Below are positions 11,753 through 22,746 of a stretch of DNA of 64,000 bases, piece by piece. Position 1 is the stretch's first letter, and each line of letters starts with the position of its first letter. This DNA is from Cystobasidiopsis lactophilus (lineage: Eukaryota; Basidiomycota; Agaricostilbomycetes; Agaricostilbales; Chionosphaeraceae), in NCBI GenBank assembly GCA_001599975.1, contig BCIO01000001.1:248001-312000 (forward strand), written 5' to 3'. The notes under the pieces were generated by a model. It did not search any database and was not told where the DNA came from. It was given only the letters and a program-made list of their open reading frames with translations. A program made the translations under genes and the position numbers.

Positions 11753-12912
11753 ATGGGCAAAAACAACAAGTACTCGCTACTGCGCGTGCTACAGAACAAG
11801 GACGTTAGAACGTCGGTGCAGCCAGTAGTCTCGGTCATCCCTGCCAAACGCAAGACCTTGTCCACCAGCGAGGCGCAGGAAAATTTGGAGAACAACAAGA
11901 GACTGCGGCTGGGGCTGGAAGACCTGGAGGAGGATACAGAGCTGGACGCTGAGTCTATTGGGGACGAGTTGCGCAAATGTAAGCGTCGTCTGCGCCGCCC
12001 AAACTCGAGCAGCACCAGGCTCAACTAGCTGATGGCAGACTGGTTCCAACGATACCGCTTATTCTCGCTTTATGACCAAGACATACGAATGGACAGAGAA
12101 GGATGGTGTATGTCTTAGTACTTTCAGGCAGACGCCTTTTCTGATGTTTGTCCCGCAGACTCGGTGACTCCCGAGAAGATCGCACAGCATACGGCCGAAC
12201 GCTGTCGGTGAGTTGGCTTTGCCATTCTAAGAAGATAGAGGCTTTATCTAGCCACCAGATCAAACGTCGTGGTGGATGCCTTTTGCGGCGTCGGAGGCAA
12301 TGCTATCCAGCTGGCGTTCACCTGCGAGCGCGGTGAGCTCGCGCAGTATTCAGCCGCTCAAACACCTCAGATCTCATGACTATCTTGACTAGTAATCGCA
12401 ATCGACATCTCTCCGATACGGTTAGCGTGTGCTGCCCACAATGCCGAGATCTACGGAGTGGCGGACCGCATCCAATTTGTACTGGCAGACTTTGCGCAGT
12501 GGTCCAAAGACTTTGCGCAAGATCCACCGTTAGTGGGATGCACTATCTGCTTCCGACACGGCTGATATAAACCTTTGGTCTCAGGTACAACATCGACGTG
12601 GTATTTTGCTCACCACCTTGGGGTGGCCCTGCCTATCAATTCGACTCATCGCCCGTCAACAAAGCCTCTTCCGAGCTGCCGTCATCGGAGTACAGTCTGA
12701 ACTCGCTCACTCCGTTCACTGGCCGCCAGCTCTACGAGATGGCGAGCACCCTTACTCCTAACATCGCCATGTTTTTGCCTCGCAACTCCTCTCTGACCGA
12801 CATTGGTGCTCTGACGAAAGATACAATCGAGATCGAAGAGGCGTGGACATCGGGAAAGCTGAAAGCTCTCACAGCTTACTTTGGGAGTCTTCGGCAGCAG
12901 AGTTCAAGATGA
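11753..12912 (+). CDS. TGS1: trimethylguanosine synthase (TGS1)
   Basis: SAM-dependent RNA cap hypermethylase that turns m7G caps of snRNAs, snoRNAs and telomerase RNA into 2,2,7-trimethylguanosine. Six exons: 11753-11978, 12039-12107, 12159-12207, 12259-12332, 12393-12528 and 12585-12912, giving 293 aa. The conserved N-terminal block (RYRLFSLYDQDIRMDREGW, then SVTPEKIA) precedes the SAM site NVVVDAFCGVGGNAIQ, the acidic ribose-binding strand VIAIDISPIRL, and the catalytic/cap-stacking motif FCSPPWGGPAY. Introns are 51-60 nt. The first 75 residues are basic/acidic and variable, as is common in fungi. The ATG at 11753 (MGKNNKYSLLRV) is the first in frame. Confidence 0.94.
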
Positions 12913-12949
12913 CAAATTACAAACAAAGTTGCCGCCTTGGGCCCCTGTA

Positions 12950-13130
12950 GTCTCTACACCCGTGGATCTTTTACACCCGTGTATATGGCGAGAATCGGAT
13001 ATGAGCGTTTCTTTTTGCGTCGTTGCTCGGTCGTAAGAGAAAAAGCCTGTTGTTGGTCGATATGCTAGCTGATGCAGGTGGTCGTCACAGATGCTTGAAG
13101 GTACTGATGCTTGAAGGTACAGATGCTGAT
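12950..13130. repeat. short direct repeats between convergent genes
   Basis: Between the TGS1 stop and the end of the Rua1-type gene, two small direct repeats are visible. TACACCCGTG occurs twice (about 12956 and 12973). GATGCTTGAAGGTAC occurs twice in tandem with one base between (about 13091-13121). No gene is seen in 12913-13311; this is a 3'-3' intergenic region. Confidence 0.6.
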
Positions 13131-13311
13131 CATTGAGAATGTCGCGTTGCAAAGAGTTGGGGTGCGAGAGCTGGAGCCCCAACCGGAGAAGATGCGAATG
13201 CTGAGATGGTGCCGGGAATAGATGTGATGGCGGAGAAGTCGTCGTATGTCAATATATCGGGGGTCGTTCATCGAAAGGAGGTTCCACAACTGCTGGCGAG
13301 GACTAGTGCTT

Positions 13312-15651
13312 TCAGGACTCGGAATCGAGGTCCTCTTCATCAAGGTCATCCTCGTCCCCATCCATGATGCGGTTTTTGACTGCCCTTGCAGTAAGCCTTC
13401 ATTTGGAGTGGGTCAATCGCGGGAACGCACTGGTCACGTAGAGGTGGCACTTGTGTGCGTGCTTCCACCACAAGGCTGGGTTGCGGTTCAGGGCAGCCTG
13501 CTTCTTGCTCTGATACTTTTGCCACTTGTTACAGCCATGGCACAGGCCTTCGACGCTGTCGTCGGCTTTGGTGCGCCTTTCGACCGGGGGCATGAACGTG
13601 TATCCAGAGGTGGAGGAAACGCCGTGGGTGTATTGTTTGTGGTACCTGTTGGCCACACACGAGCTTAGTAACAGTCAACAAGCAAGGCCTACAATGAACA
13701 CGCACCAGAAGGCGGACGTCTTCAGCTGGAGCCATTTGCCCTGAGGACACAAGGCGCACCAGCCCTCCTTGGTTTGGCCTGCGCCTCGAATCCAGCGAGG
13801 CGTGTACATGTCCTCTTTGAACTTGGGGTTCTGCTGGCGAGGGCGCATGTTGGTGGACGAATGGATATTGAAGTCAAGCTCGGGCGGGCGGCGGGCGAGC
13901 CAGGCAGGGTCGGTGGCTGAACCCTGGACGGAGACGGTAGTGCCTGGAGCAGAAATTCCAGCGTCCAAAGACGGGGATGGAGCGATTGCGTTTGCAGCTG
14001 GAGCCGTCAGGGCCGTGCCGTCCAGTGACAAAGCCGAGGGGCTGCGGCTCAACTTGCGCTGGCGAGCCGACCGGCGCGGGCGCTTCTTGGCTCCTCCATC
14101 GTCTTCATCCAAAAAATCACCATCCGCAGGATCATCGTAGTCGCCGTCGTCCTCCTGTTCGCCAAAACTGGTGCCTTCCAGCTCATCGCTATACGCGGGA
14201 AACGCAGGACCTTTGGAAGGGTTGCGAGCGGCGGCACGGAGGGGATAAGCAGCCCGGCGTACGGTTTCGTCTTCGGGCGTGGTTTGAGCAAGCGACGCCT
14301 GCGAAGCGAGCTCAAGAGTGGGCACCGGTCCCGGACCAGCAGGTGAACCCTCCTCGATGGGTGACTCGACAAAGAAGGAGGGGCTATCAACACGCGAGCG
14401 TTTGGTGTGGTGCTGTTGGTGCTCGTAATTGGGGTTCAGGTGTGAGAACGAATGGCGATGCTGCAAAGGATAGAAAGCCCCGCCAGAGTGGGCAGGAGGC
14501 TCGGCGTGAGCGAGCTGGGGGCTATAAAATGGTGGCACGGTGCCTTGCACGAGGGCAGAGCGAGGAGAGTTTCGATGAAGTGCGGTGCCAAAGTCCAGAG
14601 AGTGGGCCCGAGCAGGCAAAGGCGAGTACTGGCGCGAGCGGGTGGTGGCCGACAAGTAAGGGGATGCGGTCTGCTGCTGATAGAAACGGCGCTCGACGCG
14701 ACGCTCATACGTCGACGCAAAGCTTGGTTGGACTTGCACAGGAGGCTGCGGCGTATAGGAAAAGTAGTCGACCGAACCGCCGGGCGTCTGAGCAAGATGG
14801 GGTGGGACGGGCGTCGGCAGGGACGATCGTTTGGGAGGCAGTTCGGCATGAGGCTGCTGCTGGACAAAGGAGGGCAGCTGGGGCGCACGAGCTAAAGGGG
14901 CCAACAGATTGTGCTCCTCAAAGAACGAACGCTTGCAGCCGTCCCCCTCTTGCTGTTGATGGCTGGTTGGTAGCTGCAGAATGGCCGGGGAGGACAGACG
15001 GCTTTGGTCGGACACGCGGGTCAGCGCGAACAGCGCTCGCTGGGCATCCGAGGTGTGCATGTGGAGACCGAGGCCGCCGGCTTCATCCTGCTTGGCCGCA
15101 AAAGCAGCCGCGGGAGAGGCGTACAGGCGCTCGTTGCCGCATTCGTATTCGTCGAGGGAGGGGAGGGCCATCGAAAAGGACGCGCGGGTGTCAGGAGTCG
15201 AGTGCCAGGAGCGCACATCGTCCGAAAGCCAGTCCGAGTCGCGTCGGGTCGAGTCCGTGTCGTAGTAGGACGGGCCAGAGCTCAAAGGGGGCGTGTCCAT
15301 GGCATAGGGCGTCGGTGGCAAAGAGGCGGCGGACAGTGGCTGACGATAGCCGTACCAGGCGGTGGCGTTCTCTGGGGACTCTGGCAAGCTGTCCCGCCTG
15401 GAGAGGTCCAGGGGAGCAGGCAAGCGAGGGCCCGACTTTCATGGAGCAAGCATCAATGAGACAGTTCTGTAAGCGACCGCCCACAGCTCGGGACCGCTCA
15501 CTTTGGGCTGGGGCTCGAAGGCGGGAGCCAGTTCAGCGCGGAAAGGCGGCGCCTGGTCGCGCCTGGGATCAGGCTCGCCTTGCCCAGGACCGCCAAAGCT
15601 GAAGGCGGACAGCTCTGAGAAGACGGGGTTGCCGGGCTGTGGCAAATCCAT
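13312..15651 (-). CDS. Rua1-type C2H2 zinc-finger regulator
   Basis: Probable nuclear transcription regulator with the C-terminal domain of Rua1, the Ustilago regulator of ustilagic acid biosynthesis. The target genes here are unknown. Minus-strand exons 15651-15502, 15435-13706, 13645-13431 and 13379-13312 give 720 aa. The first 530 residues are low complexity (Ser, Pro, Gln, Tyr), with basic PKKRPRRSARQRK-like sequence (KKRPRRSARQRKLSRSP) preceding the conserved part. The conserved C-terminal region starts near RWIRGAGQTKEGWCALC and gives a finger of C-x2-C then H/H across the intron at 13705 (AFWYHKQYTHGV). A second cluster follows: CHGC...WWKHAHKCH. The protein ends in an acidic DGDEDDLDEEDLD tail. 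The first intron uses an AAAG acceptor, so the exon 1-2 join is slightly less certain. 15652-16343 holds promoter sequence and no gene I can support. Confidence 0.84.
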
Positions 15652-16343
15652 TTTGCAGGGAAAGGAGTGGGCGCCGGCTGCTGAGGAGCGAACGTGGCGG
15701 TCGCAACCCAGCCACAGCTCACTGAGTGGCAGAGGCCGCACACAGGCGCAGAAGATGTATTGTGGAGGCAGGTGGAGGGAGGGCAACCCTGGGGAAACAA
15801 AGTTTCCTCAGGCCACAGGCCACACTGCCAAATGCTGGGACCGCGTCGCCGTCTCCAATCCAAAGGCGTGCACTTTAACCACCGTTGGGAGCCTCCTCTT
15901 CTTTGATGCGGCATTATTGCCCTTGCTTTTTGTATGAGCCAATAAAGTTCACAGATTTCGGGTGCGAAATGGCGCATGGCTCGACGATGGGCTGATAGAT
16001 CTTCGGGCTGCCATGTCTTGCTCTTTGGCTCCCGCGGAAACTTTGCCCCTCTTGCACGAGTGCCTTGCCAAAAATGTCGCTGCATGATTGACACACAATG
16101 TTGCCGAATGATACTCGCAATTAGCGCAAATCCGCCACCAAAACTCGCAGGATTGGCGTGGCCCCGCTCTGTCTGACACGCGCTGCACGAAGGGTTTTGC
16201 CAGATTACCCATGGCGTTTAGGTGGCTTCAAAAACTTGGCTTTAGGAGCAGCCAGGCCAGGCCCTTTGGAGTCCACGAATTCCGTCGGATTATTCGCCAG
16301 TTGCCAGGTCCTGCCGATCGGCCACAGCAAGCCACGTTCACAA

Positions 16344-17867
16344 ATGCCGGACAATAATTCAAAGCAGGTCGACGCGCCCATCCTGCCTCTTTCGTTGTGC
16401 TCGTCGGGTACCTTCCACTATGCGCCGACGGTGCTGCAGCACATCGAGGCCGGCGTCGGATCCATTCGGAATCTGCCGCGCATTCTGCAGTCCTTGGGCG
16501 TGTCAAGGCCTTTTGTCGTGACTGGCACCTCTTTGGCAGAGAAGACCGACGTCATTCGCACCCTCAAAAGTTTGGTGGCAGTGGGCGGCGTTTTCACGAA
16601 AATCAAGCAGCATGCTGGAGAGAAAGAGATCCAAGAAGCGCTCCAGCTGCTGGATAAAGCCGATGTTGACGGGCTGATTGTGGGCTTAAAAATTTTCGAA
16701 GAGGCTCAAATCGACGGCCCCGATTCGATTGACTTTGCGCCCAACAGGCCGTCGGCGGAGGCTCCCCCATCGACGCAGTCAGTGTTTACACGTTTCATCC
16801 CATCGCTCCAAAGAGATCTGAAGCGATCATGGTGTCCCGCCTAACAGGCGAAAACTTTGATCAACCAATATCAGGAGCGAAAAGGAAAACTGCTCCGGCT
16901 GGTGTCGATACCGACTACCTTGTCGGCAGCCGAGTTGACGGTCATCGCGGGCACAACAGGTGAGCCGAAGTCAATGTCGAGGTCATTGGCCAAGGCTCAG
17001 TGGTCATTCCAAGACGCTGACGGCAAGAAGAACGTCGCACGCGGCGCCACCAGCTCGGCAATTATCTACGATGGCGAGCTCGCGCTGTCTACTCCCAACA
17101 AGCTGTGGCTGTCCAGTGAGAGCTGAGCTTGGAGAGTCACCGCACTCTGAGGCTGAGCCTGCTTACAGCTGGAGTGCGCTCGCTTGACCATGCGGTCGAG
17201 GTCATGTACCGCAAAGCCTCGCCGCCTTATACGAAAGCGCTGGCTCGCGAGTCCCTGCCTGTTCTGTTTGAAGCTCTTAGGGCCTGCGCGAAAGACGAAA
17301 AGGACGTCGAGGCCCGCCAGCGAGCCTTCTTAGGTGCTTCGATGTCGCTATGGCCCGACCAAGACCTGGCGGCCTTGGGCTTGAGTCACGGCATTGGCTA
17401 CCTTCTTGGCAGCCCCTTTTCCATTCCCCATGGTGCGCAGTCATCATAAGGCCTGAAAGCTATTTATCAGCTTACCGGTCATGAACAAGGCACTTGTTCT
17501 TGTCTGACTTTGGCTCCGGTCGTTCGAACTTTTGCTTTGCATCTGGACCAGCGCGAACTGGAAGCTTTGGCTGCTTTGTCGCCGTACGTTGCGCCAGATA
17601 CGCCTTTGTCGGCGTCGCCCCAGCAACGAGCAACTGCGGTCGGCGACGCGATTGAAAAGCTTGTGGTCGACATCGGCGTCTCCGCCAAATTTTCGGACTA
17701 CAAGGTGTCAAAAGCTGATTTGGAAGGCATTGGTGAGCCTCGGCCGCCTTTTGATGATTGTCTTGCTCACCCTTCGTGCAGTGGAGAAAGGCCTGGCATC
17801 TTTCAAGATGAGCAAGGCGGACCCTATTTACGCTGATCTTGTGTCCAACTTGTCTAAATACCTTTGA
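16344..17867 (+). CDS. iron-containing alcohol dehydrogenase / maleylacetate reductase
   Basis: NAD(P)H-dependent oxidoreductase of the Fe-ADH/dehydroquinate-synthase-like fold. It is closest in pattern to maleylacetate reductases, which act at the end of aromatic-ring degradation (resorcinol, hydroxyquinol routes). Seven exons: 16344-16679, 16748-16777, 16848-16959, 17014-17115, 17169-17432, 17490-17732 and 17782-17867, giving 390 aa. The dinucleotide-binding motif GGGSPIDAAK is split exactly by the intron after the 30-nt second exon. IPTTLSAAELT and LWLSTGVRSLDHAVE follow, then the metal-ligand region LGLSHGIGYLLG...SIPHG. Two introns end in AAG (17013, 17489), which is unusual but restores family sequence both times. 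Without biochemistry I cannot choose between maleylacetate reductase and another Fe-ADH substrate. Confidence 0.9.
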
Positions 17868-18154
17868 AATCGTACTTTGCCACTGCTCCGTTTCTGGCCG
17901 GCAAGAAGTCGCGACTTAAATGAAGCCCTCCCACGAACGCGTCCACTTCACCCTCACCCGAGCTCACCCTCGACCAACCATCTCACCATGCTCGTCCCTT
18001 TGCTGGAGAGTCGTCGCGGACTATAGCGTCGTCAGCGTGCACCCTCTTCACACATCACCTGTGAAATTCCTGCCAGTTCGCAGTCGCAGCCACACGCCAA
18101 TTGCAAGACGAATCGTTTCAGCCTTTTTGCTTTCCGTGGACCATTCTCCAGGCT

Positions 18155-19914
18155 ATGGCCAAGCTGTACAATGCATTTGCTCTCCCAGAAGAAGAGGACG
18201 TAGAGCTGGCAGAAACGCTGGGCGTCGACTCCTCGATGAAACCCCTGCTTTCGAAGCCTCAAAATGCGCAGGACGACTCGGCGTACCACCGCCCACGCCG
18301 GCGCTCTTATCAAACCCTCGCCATCTCGTTCATTTTGGGATGCATTTTATCTTCAATACCGAACTTTTGGCGCTACTTTCATCCTCCGGCAGCGCTGCCA
18401 CCATCGCCCTTTCGACTGCATTACGATGATGGCTCCAAAAACCAAGACCGCGCCCTGACGTTGGACGAGTGTCCCATTCCAGTCATCTTTACCACCGACG
18501 CCAGAGCAGCAGACGCAGTGGTATACAACTCGGATCAAGGGTCGGGCGACATTGATCGCCTTGCCCTCCAGCGCGATTTCCCGTGGCAGAAGCAAGTGAT
18601 CGCGGGTCTGGAAGCCGGGCCACAAAGGGCAGCACTAGAGAAGCACCACCGCCTGGTAGCAGAAGGCAAACGAAATCTCACCTTCGATGCCGAAATGACT
18701 TATCGTCGTACGTCCTCTTGCTTTGTTTGCCGCTCTTGCTCTTGGGTCCACGACCTAATCCTACATGAAATAGTGGACTCTGTCATCCCCACGCCTTACG
18801 CGTACGACTTTTTCAACTACTCACACCAACCTGTGGCGTGGGAAGCGAAGCGGCAAGACAAGATCGCGGCCGCCTTCATCTCCAATTGCCATCCCAAAAA
18901 CTGGAGAAATCACATCTTTGCTGTAAGATCTCTTCGAGGCCAATGCCGGAAGACACGCTGAAGGTTTGCTCTGTCAACAGGCTTTGATCGATTTGCTGCC
19001 GGGGCAGATCGACTCCTTTGGGAGCTGTTATCACAATGCGAATGCAGAAGAGGTGCTGCGTCAGCTTGGCAAGCTGGACCAGGCCGGGCCCGACCGGAAT
19101 ACGTGGAACATGAAAACGACGACGATCTCAAATTACAGTTAGTGTGATGCGCTATTCGCTGGACGTCTGTCAAAGAGATCTGACTACTTTAGCACGTTAG
19201 AGTTCACCATCGCGTTTGAGAATTGCAACGAGATTGGTGAGCCTCCTAGTCACCGTTAAGTCAGCCCACCTAACAAACGACTCGCACATGCGAAGACTAT
19301 GTAACCGAAAAGTATTATCAAGGTCGGTCTTCTCTGCCACGAAATCTCCCTAGTGTGTTTGAAAAGTGCTGCTCTAGCGATGGAAGTCGGCTCCGTGCCA
19401 ATCTTCTACGGCACGTCCAACTTCAACAGGACCTTCATGCCAACTGCAAACGCAGCCAGTTCAGTAACCTTCGTGATTTGCTTGTAGGAAAGAGACTGAT
19501 CGTGGGGGCTCATTCGGCAGTCGATGTATCGGCCTATCTTCCCGCTGGTTACCTCAACGCCAGCACAATGGACGACTACCACTCAGACGACGACAAGCTC
19601 TCCGACGAAGCAAAAGAGGGCTTAGCAAGACTGGCCAGGGACCTCCAAAAGCTCGCCAGCGAGGAAGGGCGCCAGCGGTACGAGGCCATGCTGCTCTGGA
19701 AGAAGAGCGACCGGTGGAAATCAAGTCCCTTTGGCAAAGTGAGCTACCCTTTTCCACAAACACTTGAAGACGCAGCTGAACCAATTTTGCCCAGGTGGTT
19801 CAAGTGGGCGCGGTTCCATCGCCATACTCAAGAGAGTGCAGGCTCGCGGGCGGGCTTCGTGGGCTCGCTTGGGCGCGTCACAACATTACCTTTCCCAAAC
19901 CCCGAAAGCCCTGA
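18155..19914 (+). CDS. GT10 alpha-1,3-fucosyltransferase-like protein
   Basis: Type II Golgi-type membrane protein of glycosyltransferase family 10, predicted to move fucose (or a related sugar) from a GDP-sugar to glycans. Eight exons: 18155-18707, 18774-18922, 18981-19137, 19201-19236, 19296-19322, 19378-19458, 19521-19738 and 19795-19914, giving 446 aa. Residues about 53-72 (QTLAISFILGCILSSIPNFW) form the signal anchor after an Arg-rich cytosolic stretch. The donor-binding core reads FTIAFENCNEIDYVTEKYYQ, then VGSVPIFYGTSNF, split over exons 3-6. Exons 4 and 5 are only 36 and 27 nt, and the intron before exon 5 ends in AAG. The join at 19459-19520 is the least certain (weak GTTCAG donor). 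The stop lies only 13-97 bp before the next gene's start. Confidence 0.87.
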
Positions 19915-20011
19915 TTGTACAAATTTCATGGAGACCACCTGTAGAAATCAGTTGAGGAGCGCGGTGGCGGCAAAGCTGGGGCCACCCTCTTCGCCTGAAG
20001 CGGCCATCATC

Positions 20012-20723
20012 ATGCCTTTGGACGATATTGAGGCGCGATTGGCCAGTTTAAAGGCCAGCAAACACCCAAGCGACCCCAAAGCGTGTGTTTTGAGCCCACT
20101 CTCCATCGCGTCCCTCCTAACTTAGCGCACAGGGACGACGAAGTCGCAAGCCGGCTGGCCGCCCTCAAACCAGCTTCGAACTCGCCTGGCAGCGCCAACC
20201 TGCCTCTGGACGCCGTATGCGTTTCTCTCAGCGCTGACTTTTTTCAATGCTCAGAAATCAGGAACAGGTCGAGAGCTATTTAGCTTCCAACGATTGGGAA
20301 GGGGAATCGTCCGAAGACATTGCGGCAGCGTTGAACAGCCTCAAGCTGCCCGATTCTCTCCCTACGATGCCCAAAAGGCCGACCTCCAAAAGAGACCCCA
20401 CGGCAGACATGCCCATCCAAATCCAGTTCGCCCTCCCGCCCACCGACTCTCCCGAGCGAAGTAAAGAGGAGGAGGACCGGCTCATCGCCCAGCTGACCAA
20501 CGAAATCGGGGCCGAAGTGGGGAGCGACAACGCGCTGGATGACATGCAGAAGCGGCTCTTGAGTTTGAAGGGCGTCAAGGTGGCACCAGCGGCCGGGGCA
20601 GGCAGCAGCAGCCAAGGGGTGGGTGAAGCGCCCATCTTTGACCCTTACGAGTGGGAGCTGGCGGCCGGTTCGGACTCTGGGGATTCGGCATCGACCAAAT
20701 CCAGCAAGTCGGATGACGGGTGA
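20012..20723 (+). CDS. small hypothetical protein with repeated RLxxLK motifs
   Basis: Product not recognised. Exons 20012-20082, 20133-20214 and 20262-20723 give 204 aa. An in-frame ATG at 19928 would add 28 residues and put the start 13 bp after the upstream stop. The protein carries four copies of a short helical motif: DIEARLASLKAS (residues 4-15), EVASRLAALKPA, DIAAALNSLKLP and DMQKRLLSLKGV. They are separated by Pro/Ser-rich linkers, and the tail is Ser/Asp-rich. Similar LEARLAxLK elements occur in NoCut/ANCHR-type regulators that bind Vps4, but I see no FYVE-type cysteine cluster, so that link is only a suggestion. Its 3' end is 9 bp from the 3' end of the convergent Ncs2 gene. Confidence 0.68.
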
Positions 20724-20732
20724 AGTGCGTGG

Positions 20733-22187
20733 TCACCGCTCGACTTCTGGCTCGGCAGGCGCGGGGTCGCTCGGCTTCTGTGAGAAGTCTAACTGGCCGC
20801 GCAGACCCTTCGTCTTCGCATCCTCAAACGCAACCAGGCAGCCATAACAGAGGTCCGCGTCGAATTTGGAAGCCGTCGCATCGCTGTCAAAACCGGTGAT
20901 CGAGTTGGCCGCCTTCCACCCATTGGCCGCCTCCACTCTCGGCCTACAAAAGGCACCAGTCAGATGCCTCCTCGTCAGAATCAAGAGAAAGGGTTTCATA
21001 CTGGTGGCAAAAGCTGCAGTGGAGGTGGTCAGGGTCGGAAGAGCGCAGCGACAGCTTTTCGGCTGTCCGGGCCACGGTGGAGACGGTCGAAGGGAAGTTG
21101 ACCTGGAGGTTGGTAATAAACGCTGGAAGGATATTAGACCTTGGCGCTGGTGCTTTAGCAATGACGAGCACGAACAGGACATCAGGGTCTGAATGCTAGG
21201 TGCGGCAGACTTGGATGTCGCGGCCGGTAGGGACAAGCCGTGGCTCTTGATGTAAAAATCGACCTCCTTCTGAAGTAATGGAGTCATTGGCCGTAAAACC
21301 AAGACGCCTTTTCGAACAAGAATGTGAATTTGAGGGATGGTGCCGAAATGAAAGAACGGAAGCGCACCTTGATGCCAAAACGCCGCGCTGATTTCTTCCC
21401 CTAAGCTAGCGCCTCTGCCCAAAGAAATGTTGGCCAGCGTGTGGGCGGCCATGGTGTCCATCGTGTCCGCCAGAATCAGGGCGTCGTAGCCTCCTTCCTT
21501 GACGAGCTTGACGAGCAGCTGGAGCCTGAGGTTGTCTATGACGGACTGCCTGGAAGTAGCAGGGAGCTTCAAAAGGGCCTCGTTGAGCTTTTCGGCCTTC
21601 GCCTGCGAGACTTGGCTGTTCGGGTCGGCCGCGACTTGAGCCAAGGGCACCTCGAGGCGCTCGTAGGCGTCCCAGCTGGACCCCGAACTGGAAGAGGCTG
21701 AGAAAGGCGCTTCGTTGATGTGCACCAACTGGTAGGAAGCCAGCGGGAATTGGAGCTGTTTGACGGCCTTCGGGTTGACTTTAGGAATGAAAGTCGACAA
21801 GCAGTGAGCCAGCACGCTGCTTGATCCTCTTAGGGGCTTTTCTTGGAACTGCAGAGGGAACTGGACGCACAGAGAGGAAGCAGAGTTGGAGCACGCCACC
21901 AGCGGCCTGTTGCCTCGCTTGCCGTCCTGCATCGTCTTGATCAATTCCATCTGGCGCCGAAAGCGGGCGTTCGTTCGAAACAGCTGGCATTCCCTGTTGA
22001 CCTTCTTCGTTAGAAAATCCCGGTTGGCAGCAGTGGCGTAGCAGAAAACTCGCTGGCAAAAGCCGATGGACTTCAAGAGGATGTCGATGTCCGCTTTGCC
22101 GCAGCGGTTGCAGTGCTTTTTGAGCGGCACGGCCGGCTCGACCATTTCGGGCTCGTCATTCTCGTCTGCAACGCGCCCGCAGGACAT
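20733..22187 (-). CDS. NCS2: cytosolic tRNA thiolation subunit 2 (Ncs2/Ctu2)
   Basis: With Ncs6/Ctu1 it 2-thiolates the wobble uridine of tRNA-Lys, Glu and Gln (mcm5s2U), using sulfur carried by Urm1. Minus-strand exons 22187-21211, 21139-21002 and 20943-20733 give 441 aa. The N-terminal Cys motif (KKHCNRCGKAD, then GFCQR) and the C-terminal pairs (HCSFC and DLCYGC) match the family. LRPMTPLLQKEVDFYIKSHG and VNFPSTVSTVARTAEKL are conserved landmarks. The first intron ends in AAG (GCCAAG), and the second is a normal 58-nt intron with a CTGAC branch. A 22-residue insert after FCQR (VFCYATAANRDF...) could hide a further small intron. I start at ATG 22187 (MSCGRVADENDEPE); upstream sequence in frame has no ATG. 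Confidence 0.87.
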   Translation of the reverse strand: MSCGRVADENDEPEMVEPAVPLKKHCNRCGKADIDILLKSIGFCQRVFCYATAANRDFLTKKVNRECQLFRTNARFRRQMELIKTMQDGKRGNRPLVACSNSASSLCVQFPLQFQEKPLRGSSSVLAHCLSTFIPKVNPKAVKQLQFPLASYQLVHINEAPFSASSSSGSSWDAYERLEVPLAQVAADPNSQVSQAKAEKLNEALLKLPATSRQSVIDNLRLQLLVKLVKEGGYDALILADTMDTMAAHTLANISLGRGASLGEEISAAFWHQGALPFFHFGTIPQIHILVRKGVLVLRPMTPLLQKEVDFYIKSHGLSLPAATSKSAAPSIQTLMSCSCSSLLKHQRQGLISFQRLLPTSRSTSLRPSPPWPGQPKSCRCALPTLTTSTAAFATSMKPFLLILTRRHLTGAFCRPRVEAANGWKAANSITGFDSDATASKFDADLCYGCLVAFEDAKTKGLRGQLDFSQKPSDPAPAEPEVER

Positions 22188-22746
22188 GACTTGGCGTTGG
22201 CGTTGGCTCTCCAACGAGCACTTCGTCTTTTTTGCCACTCTCCGGGAAAACTTTTCCCCGCCGCTTTGCTTGCTGGTGACAAGGTTGCTCTAGAGGGACC
22301 ATGTTCTTCCATCCTGACTTGCCTCGCGCCTGGTGAAAGAAGAAGATGTTATCCTGTCTGCTTGAACTGCCGCGGCTTGCCTCGTTTCTCAGTGCTCTGC
22401 CTCCTGTCCTTTGCTCACTCAATGCGCCAGTACTAGTCGGGAGAGAGCTTGAATGCCAGAGTACAGTCTCTTCTGCACGACCCATTCTCTTCTTCTCTTT
22501 AGTACGTTTTGTCTTACTGTCTCAACATTGCTCGAAGACCTGTACTTGGTGTCTTGCCAAAAAGACAAACACTGCTCGAACTGCGAAGGTGCTTCTGTGT
22601 CGCAACCTGTTCTAGGCTATCTAATGAAGCTGTTTGCGCTGTTCTGTTTGAACGCGAGTTCTGGTTGGGCGTGCGTACGATTTCTGTTGGCGTCCGGCTG
22701 GAGTCTGGCTGCTCCTCTTCTCTTGGCCGAACCGCGAACTGGAAAC

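Noticed and set aside
13977-15602. A 541-residue open frame on the plus strand
   Set aside because: It lies antisense to the Rua1-type gene, is full of Arg/Gly/Ala with no domain pattern, and is a by-product of GC-rich low-complexity coding on the other strand.
16832-16847. A 16-nt intron-like piece (GTGTCCCGCCTAACAG) in the Fe-ADH gene
   Set aside because: Too short to splice. The same acceptor with the donor at 16778 gives a 70-nt intron and rebuilds the canonical GGGSPIDAAK.
22018-22083. Possible hidden intron in Ncs2 after GFCQR
   Set aside because: Candidate borders give either a wrong frame (56 nt) or a branch site too close to the acceptor (45 nt), so the insert was kept as coding.
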